A stretch of DNA of 64,000 nucleotides from Fagopyrum homotropicum. Its lineage: Eukaryota; Streptophyta; Magnoliopsida; Caryophyllales; Polygonaceae. The notes under the pieces are model-generated. The model was not told the origin of the DNA, did not search any database, and was given only the letters and a program-made list of their open reading frames with translations. This document shows, piece after piece, positions 31,356-43,020 of the stretch. Each line of letters starts with the position of its first letter. Within the stretch, counting starts at the first letter, position 1. A program made the position numbers and the translations under genes. The stretch is taken from contig BSWB01000005.1 of NCBI GenBank assembly GCA_033239125.1, positions 49,150,993-49,214,992 of the forward strand, read 5' to 3'.

Positions 31356-33143
31356 TGTTCGCTCCTAACGGTGTGTGCAAATAAGCTTTAAATTTATAAA
31401 ACTAGAAATCAAGCACGCGAACCCGCAGTGTACGGATCGGCGTAGTAAAGCAAGAATTTCAGAGTATCGAACACAGGGATTTGGGGGGAACAAATCCAGT
31501 TAAAGATTATCAAGCAAGTAAATGTATGAAAGCTTAGCAAATTATTGGGAAAACAACAATCCTAAAGATCCAGGAATTCAGCTGTGGCAATCGGTTCAAG
31601 ATATACTAAAGATATAAGGACAGAGTTGAGGTATGCAAAGGTATACGAATGTAAGGTAATCGTACGGTGAAGTTCCAAAAACCTTATATGACCTACCTAA
31701 AAGACACTCTCTATAAAGGTTGTTGAGGCTTCAGTATAGAAAGGTTCTAAAGGTAAGAATTAGTGTCAAATACCCAAACTTGCAATCCAAGGATCAAGAC
31801 TTAACTAAACCGATGAAGGTTGTGACACTCAGAATCGAGGTAGAGGTTGTTGAGGCTTCACTACCACCTAGAAAAGGCAAGCCTAAACTAAGTTAAAGCA
31901 AATCTTTAACTTTGGATCAAAGTAAAAGCAAGGTTCGCAAACTAGGGAAAAATCACGGGTAGTTCTTGAGTTCCACGGCCATGGTTCCTCAAGAACAGAC
32001 CGTGGTTTAGGTTTGTCGGCGAGATTTCTCTAACTCTCAGGGTCCAATCTGTTTACGAACGATCTATCATCATCTAAGCCACAACTATCAACCCTTCACC
32101 TTAGAATTGCTAAAGGGTTTTAGCCAACAATAGTCATATTGATATCAAATGCAAGAATTAAAAGATTGAAAGATGAAAACTTTCGAAAACCTTTAATAAA
32201 CCTTAAGTCAATCTCAAATCCACAAATATCAATGATAATGCAACTCAGATTCGGAAATAACACAAACAAGTAACAATCTATGATAAGAATGAAGAACGGG
32301 ATGTCAATCCGTCTCCAAATCAAACCTAGAATCAAAAGGTGCAACTTCCGCCAAGAACGATCTTCCGAATCTTCAATCTTCCGTCAATCCGGAATAAGGC
32401 TGAACAATGCTCTCAACGGAGCTTAAGCAATTGCCAAACAATGGTTCCGAGCACAAACGGCTCTCCACAATGATCCAAGTACGGATATGCAAAAGTGCAA
32501 GACTAAGCTATGCGACCGCCTAAGCATGCCCTGTATAAGCGCCGATGGTGTAAGCATGGATGCGAAATTCTCCCTCCTTCCCTCCTTTTATAGGGAAAGG
32601 CAAATGTCTCTCCTTGGCCCATGTGTGTAGAAGATCGTGGCTTAAAAGATTGCGTAAAATATCGTCAAGATCACGGTCGTGGAAAGGATTCCACGCCCGT
32701 GGTTTAGAGTGTGGAAGTTGACCACGGTTCTCATCAATCCTCCACGGACGTGCAAGTTCCTGGAATGAACCACGCTTGTGCCACCAAAGTTCCACGGCCG
32801 TGGTTTAGAGCGTGGATCTTGGTACGGTCGTGATTTAGAGCGTGGAATACTCTTAGCTCGTAATTCCTCTTTGTTTTGTGTTATTCTTCATCTTAGCATC
32901 ATCCTTAGCTCCTTTGTGTGTCCTCAATCCATGGACAAGCTCAATCTATCTCCATTCTCTCTCAATCCGTTCGGAATTAGCTCTTAATTGCCTACAATCA
33001 ACACAAAAGCTTATGTAGACCTCTATATCGATAATGTAGATAAACTAGCTCACAAATGCACCAATGATTAATCAATGAACACCAATATGGATGAAATGCA
33101 TATAGAAAACGTGCCTAAAATATCCCAATATTTCATCCTAACA
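31356..33143 (-). repeat. Element C 5' LTR
   Basis: 1788 bp, equal in length to the 3' LTR. TATA is at 32586-32592 (minus). It is followed by ACCTC (33144-33148), where element D's LTR resumes. Confidence 0.95.
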
Positions 33144-34082
33144 ACCTCGACCGAGATGGCCTATTGGGCCTGGCTCGAGGTCGAAGGTCCACAGCCCAAG
33201 GAAAATAAGATATTATTTGACCTAAAGTTCTTCTATAAGAATGGAAGGTGAATGTGAAGAAAAGGAAGGCTGATCTACGGATTATTGGAGTTATGCTTAC
33301 ATTACGGTTTTTGGAAGGATTCACGGAAGGAAAGAAGATCGAAGGAGGATTGCTTAGGGTTCAAGGAAGAGAAGAGTTTTTTGAGATTTTTATTGGGAAG
33401 TGATTGTGAGTTGTTATCATACTTTCTAGAACACATTATTGATACGATTGTTGGTTTGTTTGCTTATGATAATTGAGACACCTTTGTTGAGAGTTCTATT
33501 CTCCTTTCTTGATTTCTTGAATATACTATTTGATTGTTTGAACATGATGATTGTTGGCTAAAAACCCATGCGAGTGTAGGGTAATTAGTTGAAGGTTGTG
33601 GTATAGACGATTAAAGAATAGACCCTTATCGTGAGTGGTTCCTAAAAGCTTGATTTAACCGTAGACCGAAACCCGTCTCAGGTTGTTCTTGGAGTCATCT
33701 CGACCGAAATCAATAAGAACAGCACGAGATTGCCCACTGCTTTGCCCGATCTTGAGTTTAGGTTATAGTTTGCCAAAGACTATCCTTGTTGCACCGTTCC
33801 TGGTTATATTCAAGCCTAGGAAGAGACTTATGCGGTGATTCCTTTGCTTGTTTACCGATGATGATGATAACAAAGGTTTATCATTTGTTAGGGTTTGAGT
33901 GTGCCTTCATTCCACCTTTGAGAGTTAACTTGAGACTTACCCGGTAATGGTTAGTGTTGTTCTCTTAGGTGAGTGATGTTGGTTTGAGTTGATAGTTTCT
34001 TTCCTTAGTTCCTTGAGAGTTACCCGGTGATAGGATCTTTGGTTTGAGATAGTGGATGGTGAGACTTACCCGGTGATCTATC

Positions 34083-35842
34083 TGTTCGCTCCAAAAGGTG
34101 TGTGCAAGCTTTAAAATTTATAACCCAAGAAGTATGCTTGAACAATATGCGAACCCGCGGTGTACGGATCAATTGTAATAAAAGCAAGAATTCCAGGGGT
34201 CGAACACAGGGACAATGGTGAAAAAAAGAACGGAATCAGGTTGTCAAATATTGCAAATAACTACGACTCAAAGCAATCAAAGATGATGTAAAAGTCAAGT
34301 AAGGGGAAATGCGGATTCTAGGGATTAAAGCATCTAGTTGTGGTTCCGACTCAAGATCTCAAAAGATAACGCGGACAAAGTTGAGGTTTGCAAAGGGAAG
34401 GTGTTTCTAAGGTGGGAATAGATCACCGGGTAAGTCTCACTACTCACTATCCCAAACCAAAGCTCCTATTACCGGGTAAGTCTCAAGGTACTAAGGAAAG
34501 GAACTATAATCTCAAACCAACACACCACCCAAGGGAATAGAATCAACCTTTACCGGGTAAGTCTCAGGTTAACTCACAAAGATGGGATGAAGGCACACTC
34601 AAACCCCAATAAAGGATAAACCATTATTACCTACACTCATGATCTTAGGTAAACAAACAAAGGAATCAACGGGTAAGTCTCATCCTAGGCTTGCGTTGAA
34701 CCAGGAAAGGTGTAATAAGGATAGGATTTGGCAAACTTTGAATCTTAACCCAGATAGGTTCAGAAAAGGTTCACCTCGTTCAGTTATATTCCACCCCGGA
34801 TGAGATGTTCAATAACTGAGCGAGGTGTTCTACGGTTAAGGTAAAGGTTCGAGCTTTCAGGGTCCTGTTGGGATTAAGATTATTCTATCATCGTCTTTCC
34901 CACAACCTTCAGACAATCACCCTACAATCGCATAAGAAACTTAGCCAACAATCATCATGATAACAATAATCAAATTTATGGAAAAGGAATCAATATTCGA
35001 ACAAGAAAACCTTAAGAAAAAGGTCTCAATAACTGAATCAAACAATCAACAAACAAGCGTTCCTCAGTCACAAATCAGCAAAGACAACAAGCCAAAAGAA
35101 ATCTAAGAAGATCTTACAAACTTCTTCGAAAGCCAACTCCAACTATGATTTCTTCCTTCCTTGAACTTCAATCCTTTAATACTTCCTTCAACTCTTCCTT
35201 CAAAACTCCAGAAAACCCTTCAATTACTGGATGCCCTAAGCATGGTTGAACTTGTGGAAAATCCAACCCTTTATATAGGACAATTATCTTCCAAAGATAA
35301 TAATATCTTAAAAAGATAATTTCCTATAAAATATATCTCTATCTCATAAAATAAATCAACCAAAAATAATATCTTCCTTCCAGAAATCCAGCCAAAAATA
35401 TAAGATATCCTCCTTCCAAAAATAAAAGATCTCAGTCGAAAATAAAGATCTCGCCGGCGACAGGGTGTTCGCGTCGGTCGGGACGCTCCTCAAGATCACC
35501 TCGGTCGAGGTGGTACTGTAGATGACCGAGGTGAATCTCAACTGAATGTGAAATCTCTCCAATCTGGTCCAAAGTTAATCATCTTAATCATTTTCATGCT
35601 TTCTGAGATCTTCCTTAAGCTCCAGAATGTAGCTTCAATGACTCCTTAGCTCCCTTAGCTCCATTTTGATGCAAAATTTGCCATTTTACCTTCAATTACA
35701 ACGAAACTAGGTGTAGACCTCGATTCCCGCAAAGGTAGACAAAACAACAATATAACCATAGAATATACATCCATACATGCAGATTTATGAAGATAAAACG
35801 TCTAAACTAGCCCCAAAATATAGACTATAATACATGCTATCA
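34083..35842 (-). mobile_element. Solo LTR of the D family, inverted inside LTR D
   Basis: 1760 bp from TGTTCGCTCC to GCTATCA. On the minus strand it reads TGATAGCATG to GGAGCGAACA. CTATC is duplicated on both sides (34078-34082 and 35843-35847), and no internal region is present. It belongs to the same family as D: four GAGACTTACCCGGTGA-type units, ACCTCGGTCGAGGT at 35498-35511, TATA near 35272 (minus) and a 16-base-pair leader hairpin at 34772-34827. It probably arose by recombination between the two LTRs of an inserted copy. Confidence 0.93.
34772..34827 (-). other. Leader hairpin of the solo LTR
   Basis: CACCTCGTTCAGTTAT at 34772-34787 pairs with ATAACTGAGCGAGGTG at 34812-34827 (15 of 16 positions), with a 24-base loop. 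It occupies the same part of the LTR as the CCACGGCCGTGG hairpins of B, C and G. Confidence 0.7.
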
Positions 35843-36190
35843 CTATCGCATCGTAGAAATACCTTCCCTCAGCAAACCTCATATTTGTCCACGTCCATCC
35901 TTACTCCTTAGTAATCTTGAGTCGAAACCACAACCGGATACTTTAATCTCTAAAATCTGCATTCCCCAATCATATTACATATTCTTGTCTTTACTTTTGA
36001 TCATTGTTATTGCATGCTTGCTAAGTTAGATTGATTTGTTGAATTTATTCTCACCTAATCCCTGAGATCGACTCCGGAATTCTAGCCCTTACTACAATAT
36101 ATCCGAACATTGCGGGTTCGCATATCGTTAGGCATATATTTCAGGATATAAATTTAAGACTTCTTTGCACACACACCATTTGGAGCGAAC

Positions 36191-37330
36191 AGTCTTCAAT
36201 TGTCTAGATGCATAGGCAATCACTCAATCATGTTGCATCAAAACACATCTCAAGCCTAGCTTTGATGCGTCACTGTAGACTACGAAGTCCTCTGTACCCT
36301 CCGGTTGCACTAAGATGGAGTGGAATTCAAACGTCTCTTCAGCTCCTCAAAACTCTGAGTACACGGCTCGGACCATACAAACCGGGTAGTCTTCCTCAAC
36401 AGGTTGGTAAGTGGATGGAAAATCACAGAGAATCCCTCCACAAATTGTCGATAAACCAACTAAGCCAAGGAGTTGCGTACTTCCTTGACGTTCATCGGTG
36501 TCGTCCATGCTGCTACAGACTCAATCTTCTCCGGATAAACCTTGATCCCTTCGGCAGAAACAACATGACCCAGAAATGCTACCTCTGGCATCCAGAACTT
36601 GCACTTAGAGAACTTGGCATACAGTTCTCTATCCCGTAAAACTCACAACATAATCCTCAGATGTCTTGCATACTCCTCTCTACTACGACAGTACACCAGG
36701 ATATTGTCTATGAAGGCCACCACAAACTGATCCAGAAAGTCAAGGAATATGCCAATCATCAACTCCCGAAAGACGGCGGGCGCATTCGTGATCCCGAATG
36801 GCATCACTACAAATTCGTGGTGGCCATACCGAGTCCGAAATTCCGTCTTATGCACGTCATGCTCTCTCACCCTCAACTGGTGATCTCCCGAGCGCAAGTC
36901 GATCCTGGAGAACAAGGACGCTCCCTGAAGCTGATCCAACAATTCATTGATGCGGGGAAAAGGATACTTGTTCTTGATAGTCACCTTGTTCAGCTGTTTG
37001 TAGTCTATGCACAATCTCAACAATCCGTCCTTCTTCCGCACGAAGAGGACAGGTGCTCCCCACGGGGATACGCTAGGGTGGATGAAGCCCTTCTTAGCCA
37101 AATCCTCGAGTTGCTTCTCATCTCTAACAACTCGATAGGCGTCATATAGTATGGGACCTTCGAGATCGGTCACGTCCCCGGCTCCAACTCGATACCGAAG
37201 TCCACGCTCCTTTGAGGCGGCAAACTGGATAGCTCGGCAAACACATCCGAGAATTCGCAAACCACGGGAATGTCCTCTAACGTTGGACTCTCGCCCTCCT
37301 TCATGACATAACACCAGAAGGCGTAGCAAC
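36191..37330 (-). pseudogene. RT and start of RNase H, chromovirus E
   Basis: Tekay/Del-type RT on the minus strand: SVSPWGAPVLFVRKKDG (about 37090), LCIDYKQLNKV, then HEFVVMPFGITNAPAVF. The catalytic motif reads FIDNILVY (about 36710) where the family has an Asp pair, so one catalytic Asp has become Asn. The frame breaks at about 36643, and a degenerate connection and RNase H start follow. Homology ends exactly at 36190, where LTR D begins, so D's insertion or a later deletion removed the rest. Confidence 0.88.
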
Positions 37331-37391
37331 CTTGTGCGATCAATCTCGTTACTCGTACTGCACTAATAACCATACTCGAATTTTCAAGATC

Positions 37392-37739
37392 TCAACCTCG
37401 GAAAATCTCGATCTGACCCGACTTAGTAGAGACCGTCACGGTCCTCCTACCTATATCTAACACAGCACGATGTCTATCCATCCAATCCATATCCAGAATG
37501 ACTTCCTCATGCACCAGCGGCGTGACAAAGAAGTCTACTAACAAATCACGGTTTCCTAAATGTATAGGACAACCATGTACCTCTCTGGTACCTCTCACCT
37601 GACCCCCATCGGGTAACCTTATAACGAAGGGTCTCCCCTCTATCGTATTTAAATTTAGTCTATCAACGCATGCATCAGAAATGAAAGAGTCTGTAGCACC
37701 CGTATCAAACAAAACTCTGACAGGTAAACCATTAATCAA
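37392..37739 (-). pseudogene. Protease of chromovirus E
   Basis: An aspartic protease domain with VLFDTGATDSFIS (about 37705) and the usual downstream hydrophobic DMDWM. It is 115 codons in one open frame between decayed gag and RT. It would process the polyprotein. The active-site DTG is intact, but the flanking frames are broken. Confidence 0.85.
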
Positions 37740-37879
37740 AATGGTACCTATAGTAGCTGGCGTTGGCGGCTCCTTAGCGCTCCTTAACCTAAAAACTCGT
37801 CCTCGAACTCCTCTGGTATCACTGGTACCTCCATCTCGACCTCTGTCTCTACTCGGTCTTGGAGCAGAACCCTAAGTAG

Positions 37880-39159
37880 CAGGATGGTCAGGGACTCTCT
37901 ATTGTCCTTGTGTTTGATATTGAAGTGGATTCTGCCCACCTCCTGCTGCACCAACAGGGGAAGATCCCTGATGCGACAACGCCTTGCCCTAACGGAAAAA
38001 AGTAGTCTGATGTCTTGGCTTCCCGCAAGAGAAGCAAGTCACTAGTGCTCTCAAGCAATCGGCTCTCACATGCCCTAACCCTCCGCAGTTGTAACACTCC
38101 CGGCCTCTATCAGAAGTTTATGTAGAAACTAGGAAACTCAAGCGGCCTTGTGTCTGGCCTCACCCGTACCCTGATGCTCCTGCACCTGTCTGCCTAGTAC
38201 GTTGTCTCTTCTCAGACCTTCCTGTCCGAGAAATCCACTCTGGATGGCCCGCTCATACTCGTAAGTTGAGGCTCTATCTTGGTAGTTTGTCAAAGACTCT
38301 CAATGGAAACCCTCCATGTAGGAACGGGTACTCTCCCGCAATCGACAGGAGAACAAATACACGTGTTGATCCTCTACAAGTGCAGCTGGACCCAGTAGCG
38401 CCAGCTCCTCCTCGAATCTGCTAATCTCGTCTGCTATCGGCACATCCTCAAAGCCAGCCTCGACAAAGTCTTGCAATTTCTCCCTCCTCAAAGACGCAGG
38501 GCAGAAACGCTCTTTAATCATGCTTCACATCTGATCATAGCTGGTGGCTCGAATCCGCATGGTCCTCAACCACTGTTGGGCGAGGTCACGAAATAGAGTT
38601 TGTATTAACTCTATCTATTTGTCCTCTGACCATCTAATAGACTCAAGGGCTGAGTCTACATGCCCAATCCATATCTCAACCGCTAACCTCACCTTCCTAG
38701 AGAAAGGGGTACTCCCATCTGATGGACTGCCTTCAACCAAGTGTCAAGTTGAGGCCCTCTCGACTCCTCTCGAGCTCTAACAACCTCAACAGCATGTGCC
38801 GGTGTGACTGGCACCTGAGTATCTCCTTGGGACATCTCAGACAATCCCACCTATGCTGGAAAATCCGGGGCACGTCTACCTGCCCTGGAAGCCTCCTCGA
38901 CTCTGCAAATGTAAGCACGGAACTATGGTCCCCTCATGGAGACATGATCTGAGTCATCTGATTGGACTCGCTGAGATCTTTGTCTTGCAGCTACACCGCT
39001 CCCAATCTCAAGAATGACGCTCTCAGTAACCTCCTCGTGTATGTCCTCCGCTGCCGGCAGGTCAACAATGGGAATGTATCCCTGGTCTATCACTATTGGA
39101 GAAAGAGGGGGTCTACCCCTACCTCGTCCTACTACAGATGTCGCTCTAGTCCGAGCCAT
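37880..39159 (-). pseudogene. gag of chromovirus E
   Basis: It begins at ATG 39159 (MARTRATS, followed by GRGRGRPP) and decays through several frames. Recognisable parts are the capsid segment around 38520-38300 (MIKERFCPASLRREK, FEEELALLG) and a CCHC zinc knuckle (CYNCGGLGHVRADC) at about 38055-38096, all on the minus strand. Stops and shifts occur throughout. Confidence 0.85.
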
Positions 39160-39198
39160 CTACGGGATATGCACTAACCTTATAAGGTTATATATATG

Positions 39199-39200
<2 letters not shown>

Positions 39201-39281
<81 letters not shown>
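39201..39281. repeat. (AT)n microsatellite
   Basis: About 40 uninterrupted AT units just upstream of the chromovirus gag start. Confidence 0.98.
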
Positions 39282-39284
<3 letters not shown>

Positions 39285-39513
39285 CTTAAAATTCAACATA
39301 TATGCGCAGTTCAACAAATAATAGATATCTATATATATATACCATCGAGATCCTCAGAAGGGTGATGGCTTCCCTTACACTCTATCCCAAAACAATTGTA
39401 CATGCACATTTTAAAATCAAAATCCTTTTGAAAAGTCAGACCCCTTTCGGGTTCTATTTATTTATCTATTCGACCTTTATCGTAGATTGCAAGTGTCATT
39501 GTTGTCAACCTAA

Positions 39514-39527
39514 GGCTCTGATATTAA
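39514..39527 (-). other. Primer binding site (initiator tRNA-Met type) of chromovirus E, mutated
   Basis: The minus strand reads TTAATATCAGAGCC, close to the TGGTATCAGAGCC used by chromoviruses. The first bases are altered. It lies a few bases inside the LTR end. Confidence 0.7.
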
Positions 39528-39981
39528 CTTTCTAACACTCCCAATCCGCAGGACTCGGGGCGCTATTAGGTTAGGATCTCACAGTGGATCCTGACCCTAG
39601 CCTAACAACAACTTCACTGGATCTTACAACAAGGCACATATAGATATGAAGCTAAATACATAAAACTGTATAAATATATACATCAAAGGTTTACAAAACA
39701 CCGCCGAGTACAGAACGGCGACATCATATACAAATGTGTACAAAATCTCTCAAACCCTCGCACAATATAGTGTACGGAAGTCCTCGGCAGATCACCCATC
39801 TGGCTCACTCTATAGTCTTCCTATCCTGCAGAATTTCTACAACACGGTATAAAATTGTTAGCTAACAGATCATGAATAAGAATAAAAGTAATAGTACATA
39901 TAACCACATCATCATATCACAACATGCAATGCACACATCATATCCGTTTATTATCTTTAATTTCGTTATACCATTAATAAT

Positions 39982-41733
39982 AAAATAATAACAACTAATA
40001 ACATTGAACCGAAAATAATACGAACTTTGAAAACTACTAGGAGCGATACAAACTATCAATGTATTTACCAAAAATAATACGTCATATACTTTCCGGCAAA
40101 AACCCTAGCTCCGGAGATGACGTGGCAGCCGGAATGTTAAATGTCATCAAATAAATGGGTTAAATGTGTGATGTGGATTTTATTTTTAAAAAAAATAATT
40201 TAATAATATTTAAAATATTAAAAATAAAAATTTATTATTTTTAAAATTTTAAATAATACTTTATAAAAAAAATTGGAGTAAAATGGGTAAGTAGGCTTTT
40301 ATTGTATGAATGTAGATTAAGTAGGCTTTTATGTTTCAATTTGTATTAACTAGGCCCCTTGTAATTTTCAGAAAAAGATAAAATCTTAAATAATTTAAGA
40401 TACTTTTAAAATTAAAAAGAAAAATAAGAGTGGTCCCTACAATTATTCAAAATTAAAAAGATTCTCTCCCTTAATTTTTTAAAATAAAAAAAAATGAGAG
40501 TGGTCCCCTACAATTAAGGAATTAGTTTTAACATTAAAAAGATTATCTCCCTTAATTAATATTGCTTTTTTTTTCAAAGAGTCATTTATTTGTTGGCATT
40601 AAAATTAATTGCATAATTTTATGTACATAATTTGCGTGCGAAATTATGTACATAATTTGCGTGCGAAATTATGTACATAATTTGTGTGTGAAATTATGTA
40701 CATAAAATTATGTACAGAATTTGTGGGGGACCACTCTCATTTTCCTTGTTTAATTAAAAAACAGTCATATTAATTAAGGGAAAGAATCTTTTTAATGAGA
40801 GTGGTCCCCACAATTAATATTCACTTATCTTTTTAATTTAGTGTATTTTTTTAATTTTTAATAGTTATTTATCCTCCTTAATTAAGGGAGATAATCTTTT
40901 TAATGGGAATGGTCCCCAACAATTAATAGTCTCTTTATAATTTAATTTAGTTTTATTTTTAGAAAGAAAATTGGAGGGGCCTAGATTGTATCATGGATAC
41001 AAAAAGGCTTGCCTACACCATTTTTTTTCAAAAAATTGTACAAACATTTATTTTAAGAAAATAATTTTTTAAAATAAAGTATGAAATGTTTTTAAAATAG
41101 ATTTGTAAAAAATGTAATAATATTTATTTTTCCAAAAAATATAAAAATATAATATTTTTTAATTAAATTTATTTTCGTATTTTTGTATAAAATGACAATT
41201 TTAATTCTACAATATAATTTATAAAAAAAATATTAGAATTTATTATTAATTTTTTTAATCTTCTAACCTAATCCCTACATAATTTTTTTCCCCAAATTTT
41301 TTGTAAAATTTTTTTTTCCTAAAAAAAGTAATTTGTAAAATAAATACTCGAATTTTTTTTAACAAATTATTTATAAAAAAATTTCATAAAAAAAAATATT
41401 TTTACATTTTTTACAAACCTGTTTAAAAAAATGTTCAAACTATATTTAAAATTTTTTTTTTCAAAAAATATTTTTTTAAAAAAATTGTACAACTGTTTTT
41501 AAAAAAAGTATTATTTAAAATTTTAAAAATATTAAATATTTTATTTTTTAATGTTTTTAATATTATTAAATTAAATTTTTGAAAACTAAAATCCACATCA
41601 CACATTTCATCCTTTTATTTGATGGCATGTAAAATTCCGGTTGCCACGTCATCGCCTAAGCTAAAGTTTTTGCCGGAAAAGTATTATTTTTGGTTCAATG
41701 TTGATAGTTAGTATTATTTTGGGTTATTTTTCC
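39982..41733. mobile_element. Non-autonomous DNA transposon with long terminal inverted repeats
   Basis: Inverted arms at about 39982-40183 and 41589-41733 share GACGTGGCAGCCGG/GACGTGGCAACCGG and GTGTGATGTGGATTTT. The left arm has an internal duplication around AAAATAATAC. Flanks carry ATTAATAAT (39973) and CTTAATAAT (41733-41741), a nine-base duplication with one difference. Long arms and a nine-base duplication suggest a Mutator-type origin. The interior is very AT-rich and has no ORF. It includes a 25-base tandem repeat (about 40622-40705) and inner inverted repeats of AGAGTGGTCCC. Confidence 0.75.
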
Positions 41734-42311
41734 TTAATAATTCAACTTCTTTTGTGACACGAGGAACCTTAGAACCCGGTCTATGTCCCCTTTCACACAG
41801 GTTTTGCATGCGGATCTACCTCCCCCTGGAGTACCGATTTTGAAGCACGTTCTCCACTCATCGTCGAGCTTTTACAGGTGGACACGACCCATTATAATAC
41901 ACTTGGGCCTTTTAATATACATATATGGTCATCACTCAAATCCACAATTGTTTGCTAAGTAAGTCCTATGGACTTACCTATCACAAACGTAAACATGTAT
42001 CCACATCACAATTTTCCCTTGAGGAAATGATCAGTGTCTGCATCAACAAGGCACACACAATCAAACACTATCAAGGTTAGGAGATCGGCCTCCTACACCC
42101 CATGATCATAACCAAAACCATAACTCGAATCTAAAACTCGATACCTCAACATAACTCACAGATGCCTGAGGCATAACCTCAACATGTGCATCATCAAGCC
42201 CATCATACACAACACTACCCTAGTCTCCCTCCTAAGCTAAGCCAAAAGGGAAAGGAAGGACACATACCAATCTTGGTATGTCCTGGACACGCAACTGCGG
42301 AAGCAAGAAGG

Positions 42312-42420
42312 CGCAGGAGCGGCGACAAACCACTGGGGCGGTGACACTCAGCCACAGGGGCGGCGACACAACTTTGTCGCAGGGGCAGCGACTTCAATCC
42401 GCGGGGGCGGTTGAACAACA
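42312..42420. repeat. GGGGCGGCGAC-like array in LTR E
   Basis: Five units (AGGAGCGGCGAC, TGGGGCGGTGAC, AGGGGCGGCGAC, AGGGGCAGCGAC, GGGGGCGGTTG) lie about 25 bases apart in otherwise AT-rich DNA. The segment with GTCGC-AGGGGCA-GCGAC is itself self-complementary. Confidence 0.75.
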
Positions 42421-43020
42421 TAGGGGTGCCTTTGAGACTTCTTTTCGGTCTCTCGCTTGATCTTTTCACTTCTTCTTGTGCCAAAGGCCATAACAACAGG
42501 TATACATTCATATACTCATCAACAAATGTTCAGAAAGATCAACAAGCCTAGCTTGTTGATTTCCTAATCTAAGAAGAAGAAAGGAAGGAAAGAAGAAGGA
42601 AGGAGAGGAAGGAAAGTTTACCACAACAAACTCAAACACAACACACTCAAGTTGGCCTCTCAATCCCCAACCAGCAGCAACAACATCAATTCATCATCTC
42701 AGCCATCAACATACACAACCAAAGCTTCATACAAGAGGAAAGATCCAAGGAAACTAAGAAAGAAACCAAGGAAAGATGAGGAAGAGAGAAAGAAGAACGT
42801 GAGGAAGAGAGAATGAAGCTTGGAAAGAAAGGGAAACCCTCATCAGGAGGAGGAGGAAAGAGACTTAAGGGAGAAGCAACAGAAAAAGGAAACGGTCAAC
42901 AAAAGCGGCACCCGACACCGAAACCGTGGGAGCGAACACACCAGATGCGCGGGGGCGGCACCGCACCTGCGGCAAGCAAAACCGCATGGGCAGGATCCCT
43001 ATAAAACTAAGGCTCTTACA

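Larger units (their letters stand above)
24714..33143 (-). mobile_element. Element C: pol-deleted Athila-lineage retrotransposon
   Basis: 8.4 kb on the minus strand, with two 1788-bp LTRs, ACCTC duplications and a tRNA-Asp primer site. gag and protease are readable but broken. RT, RNase H and most of integrase are deleted, and there is no extra ORF. By eye the LTRs differ at about thirty sites (about 1.7%), so it is older than B. It is related to B (same gag start, same protease) but has its own LTR sequence. It must have depended on enzymes from another copy if it moved in this form. Confidence 0.95.
24372..36190 (+). repeat. Element D 3' LTR, split by two later insertions
   Basis: It starts TGATAGCATG at 24372 and ends GGAGCGAACA at 36190. 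The LTR itself is 24372-24713, 33149-34082 and 35848-36190, about 1.6 kb, after removing element C and the solo LTR. It has GAGACTTACCCGGTGA-type units (about 33827-34077), a TATA box (TATAAGA, 33234), CCTCGACCGAG palindromes (33145 and nearby) and the shared U5 block with GCGGGTTCGC (about 36112). The palindrome version differs from that of A, B, C and G. Confidence 0.88.
39531..43020 (-). repeat. Chromovirus E 5' LTR, interrupted by a DNA element
   Basis: The near edge is next to the primer site (minus strand ends GAGTGTTAGA). The far edge is put at 43020 (TGTAAGAGCC on the minus strand) and is uncertain. It is homologous to 56878-57233. It includes the inserted 39982-41733 element. A GC-rich array of GGGGCGGCGAC-like units lies at 42312-42420 and 42940-42985. 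Confidence 0.65.

Noticed and set aside
39014..39289. Open frame ending in an Ile-Tyr run
   Set aside because: It is antisense to chromovirus gag and runs into the (AT)n microsatellite.
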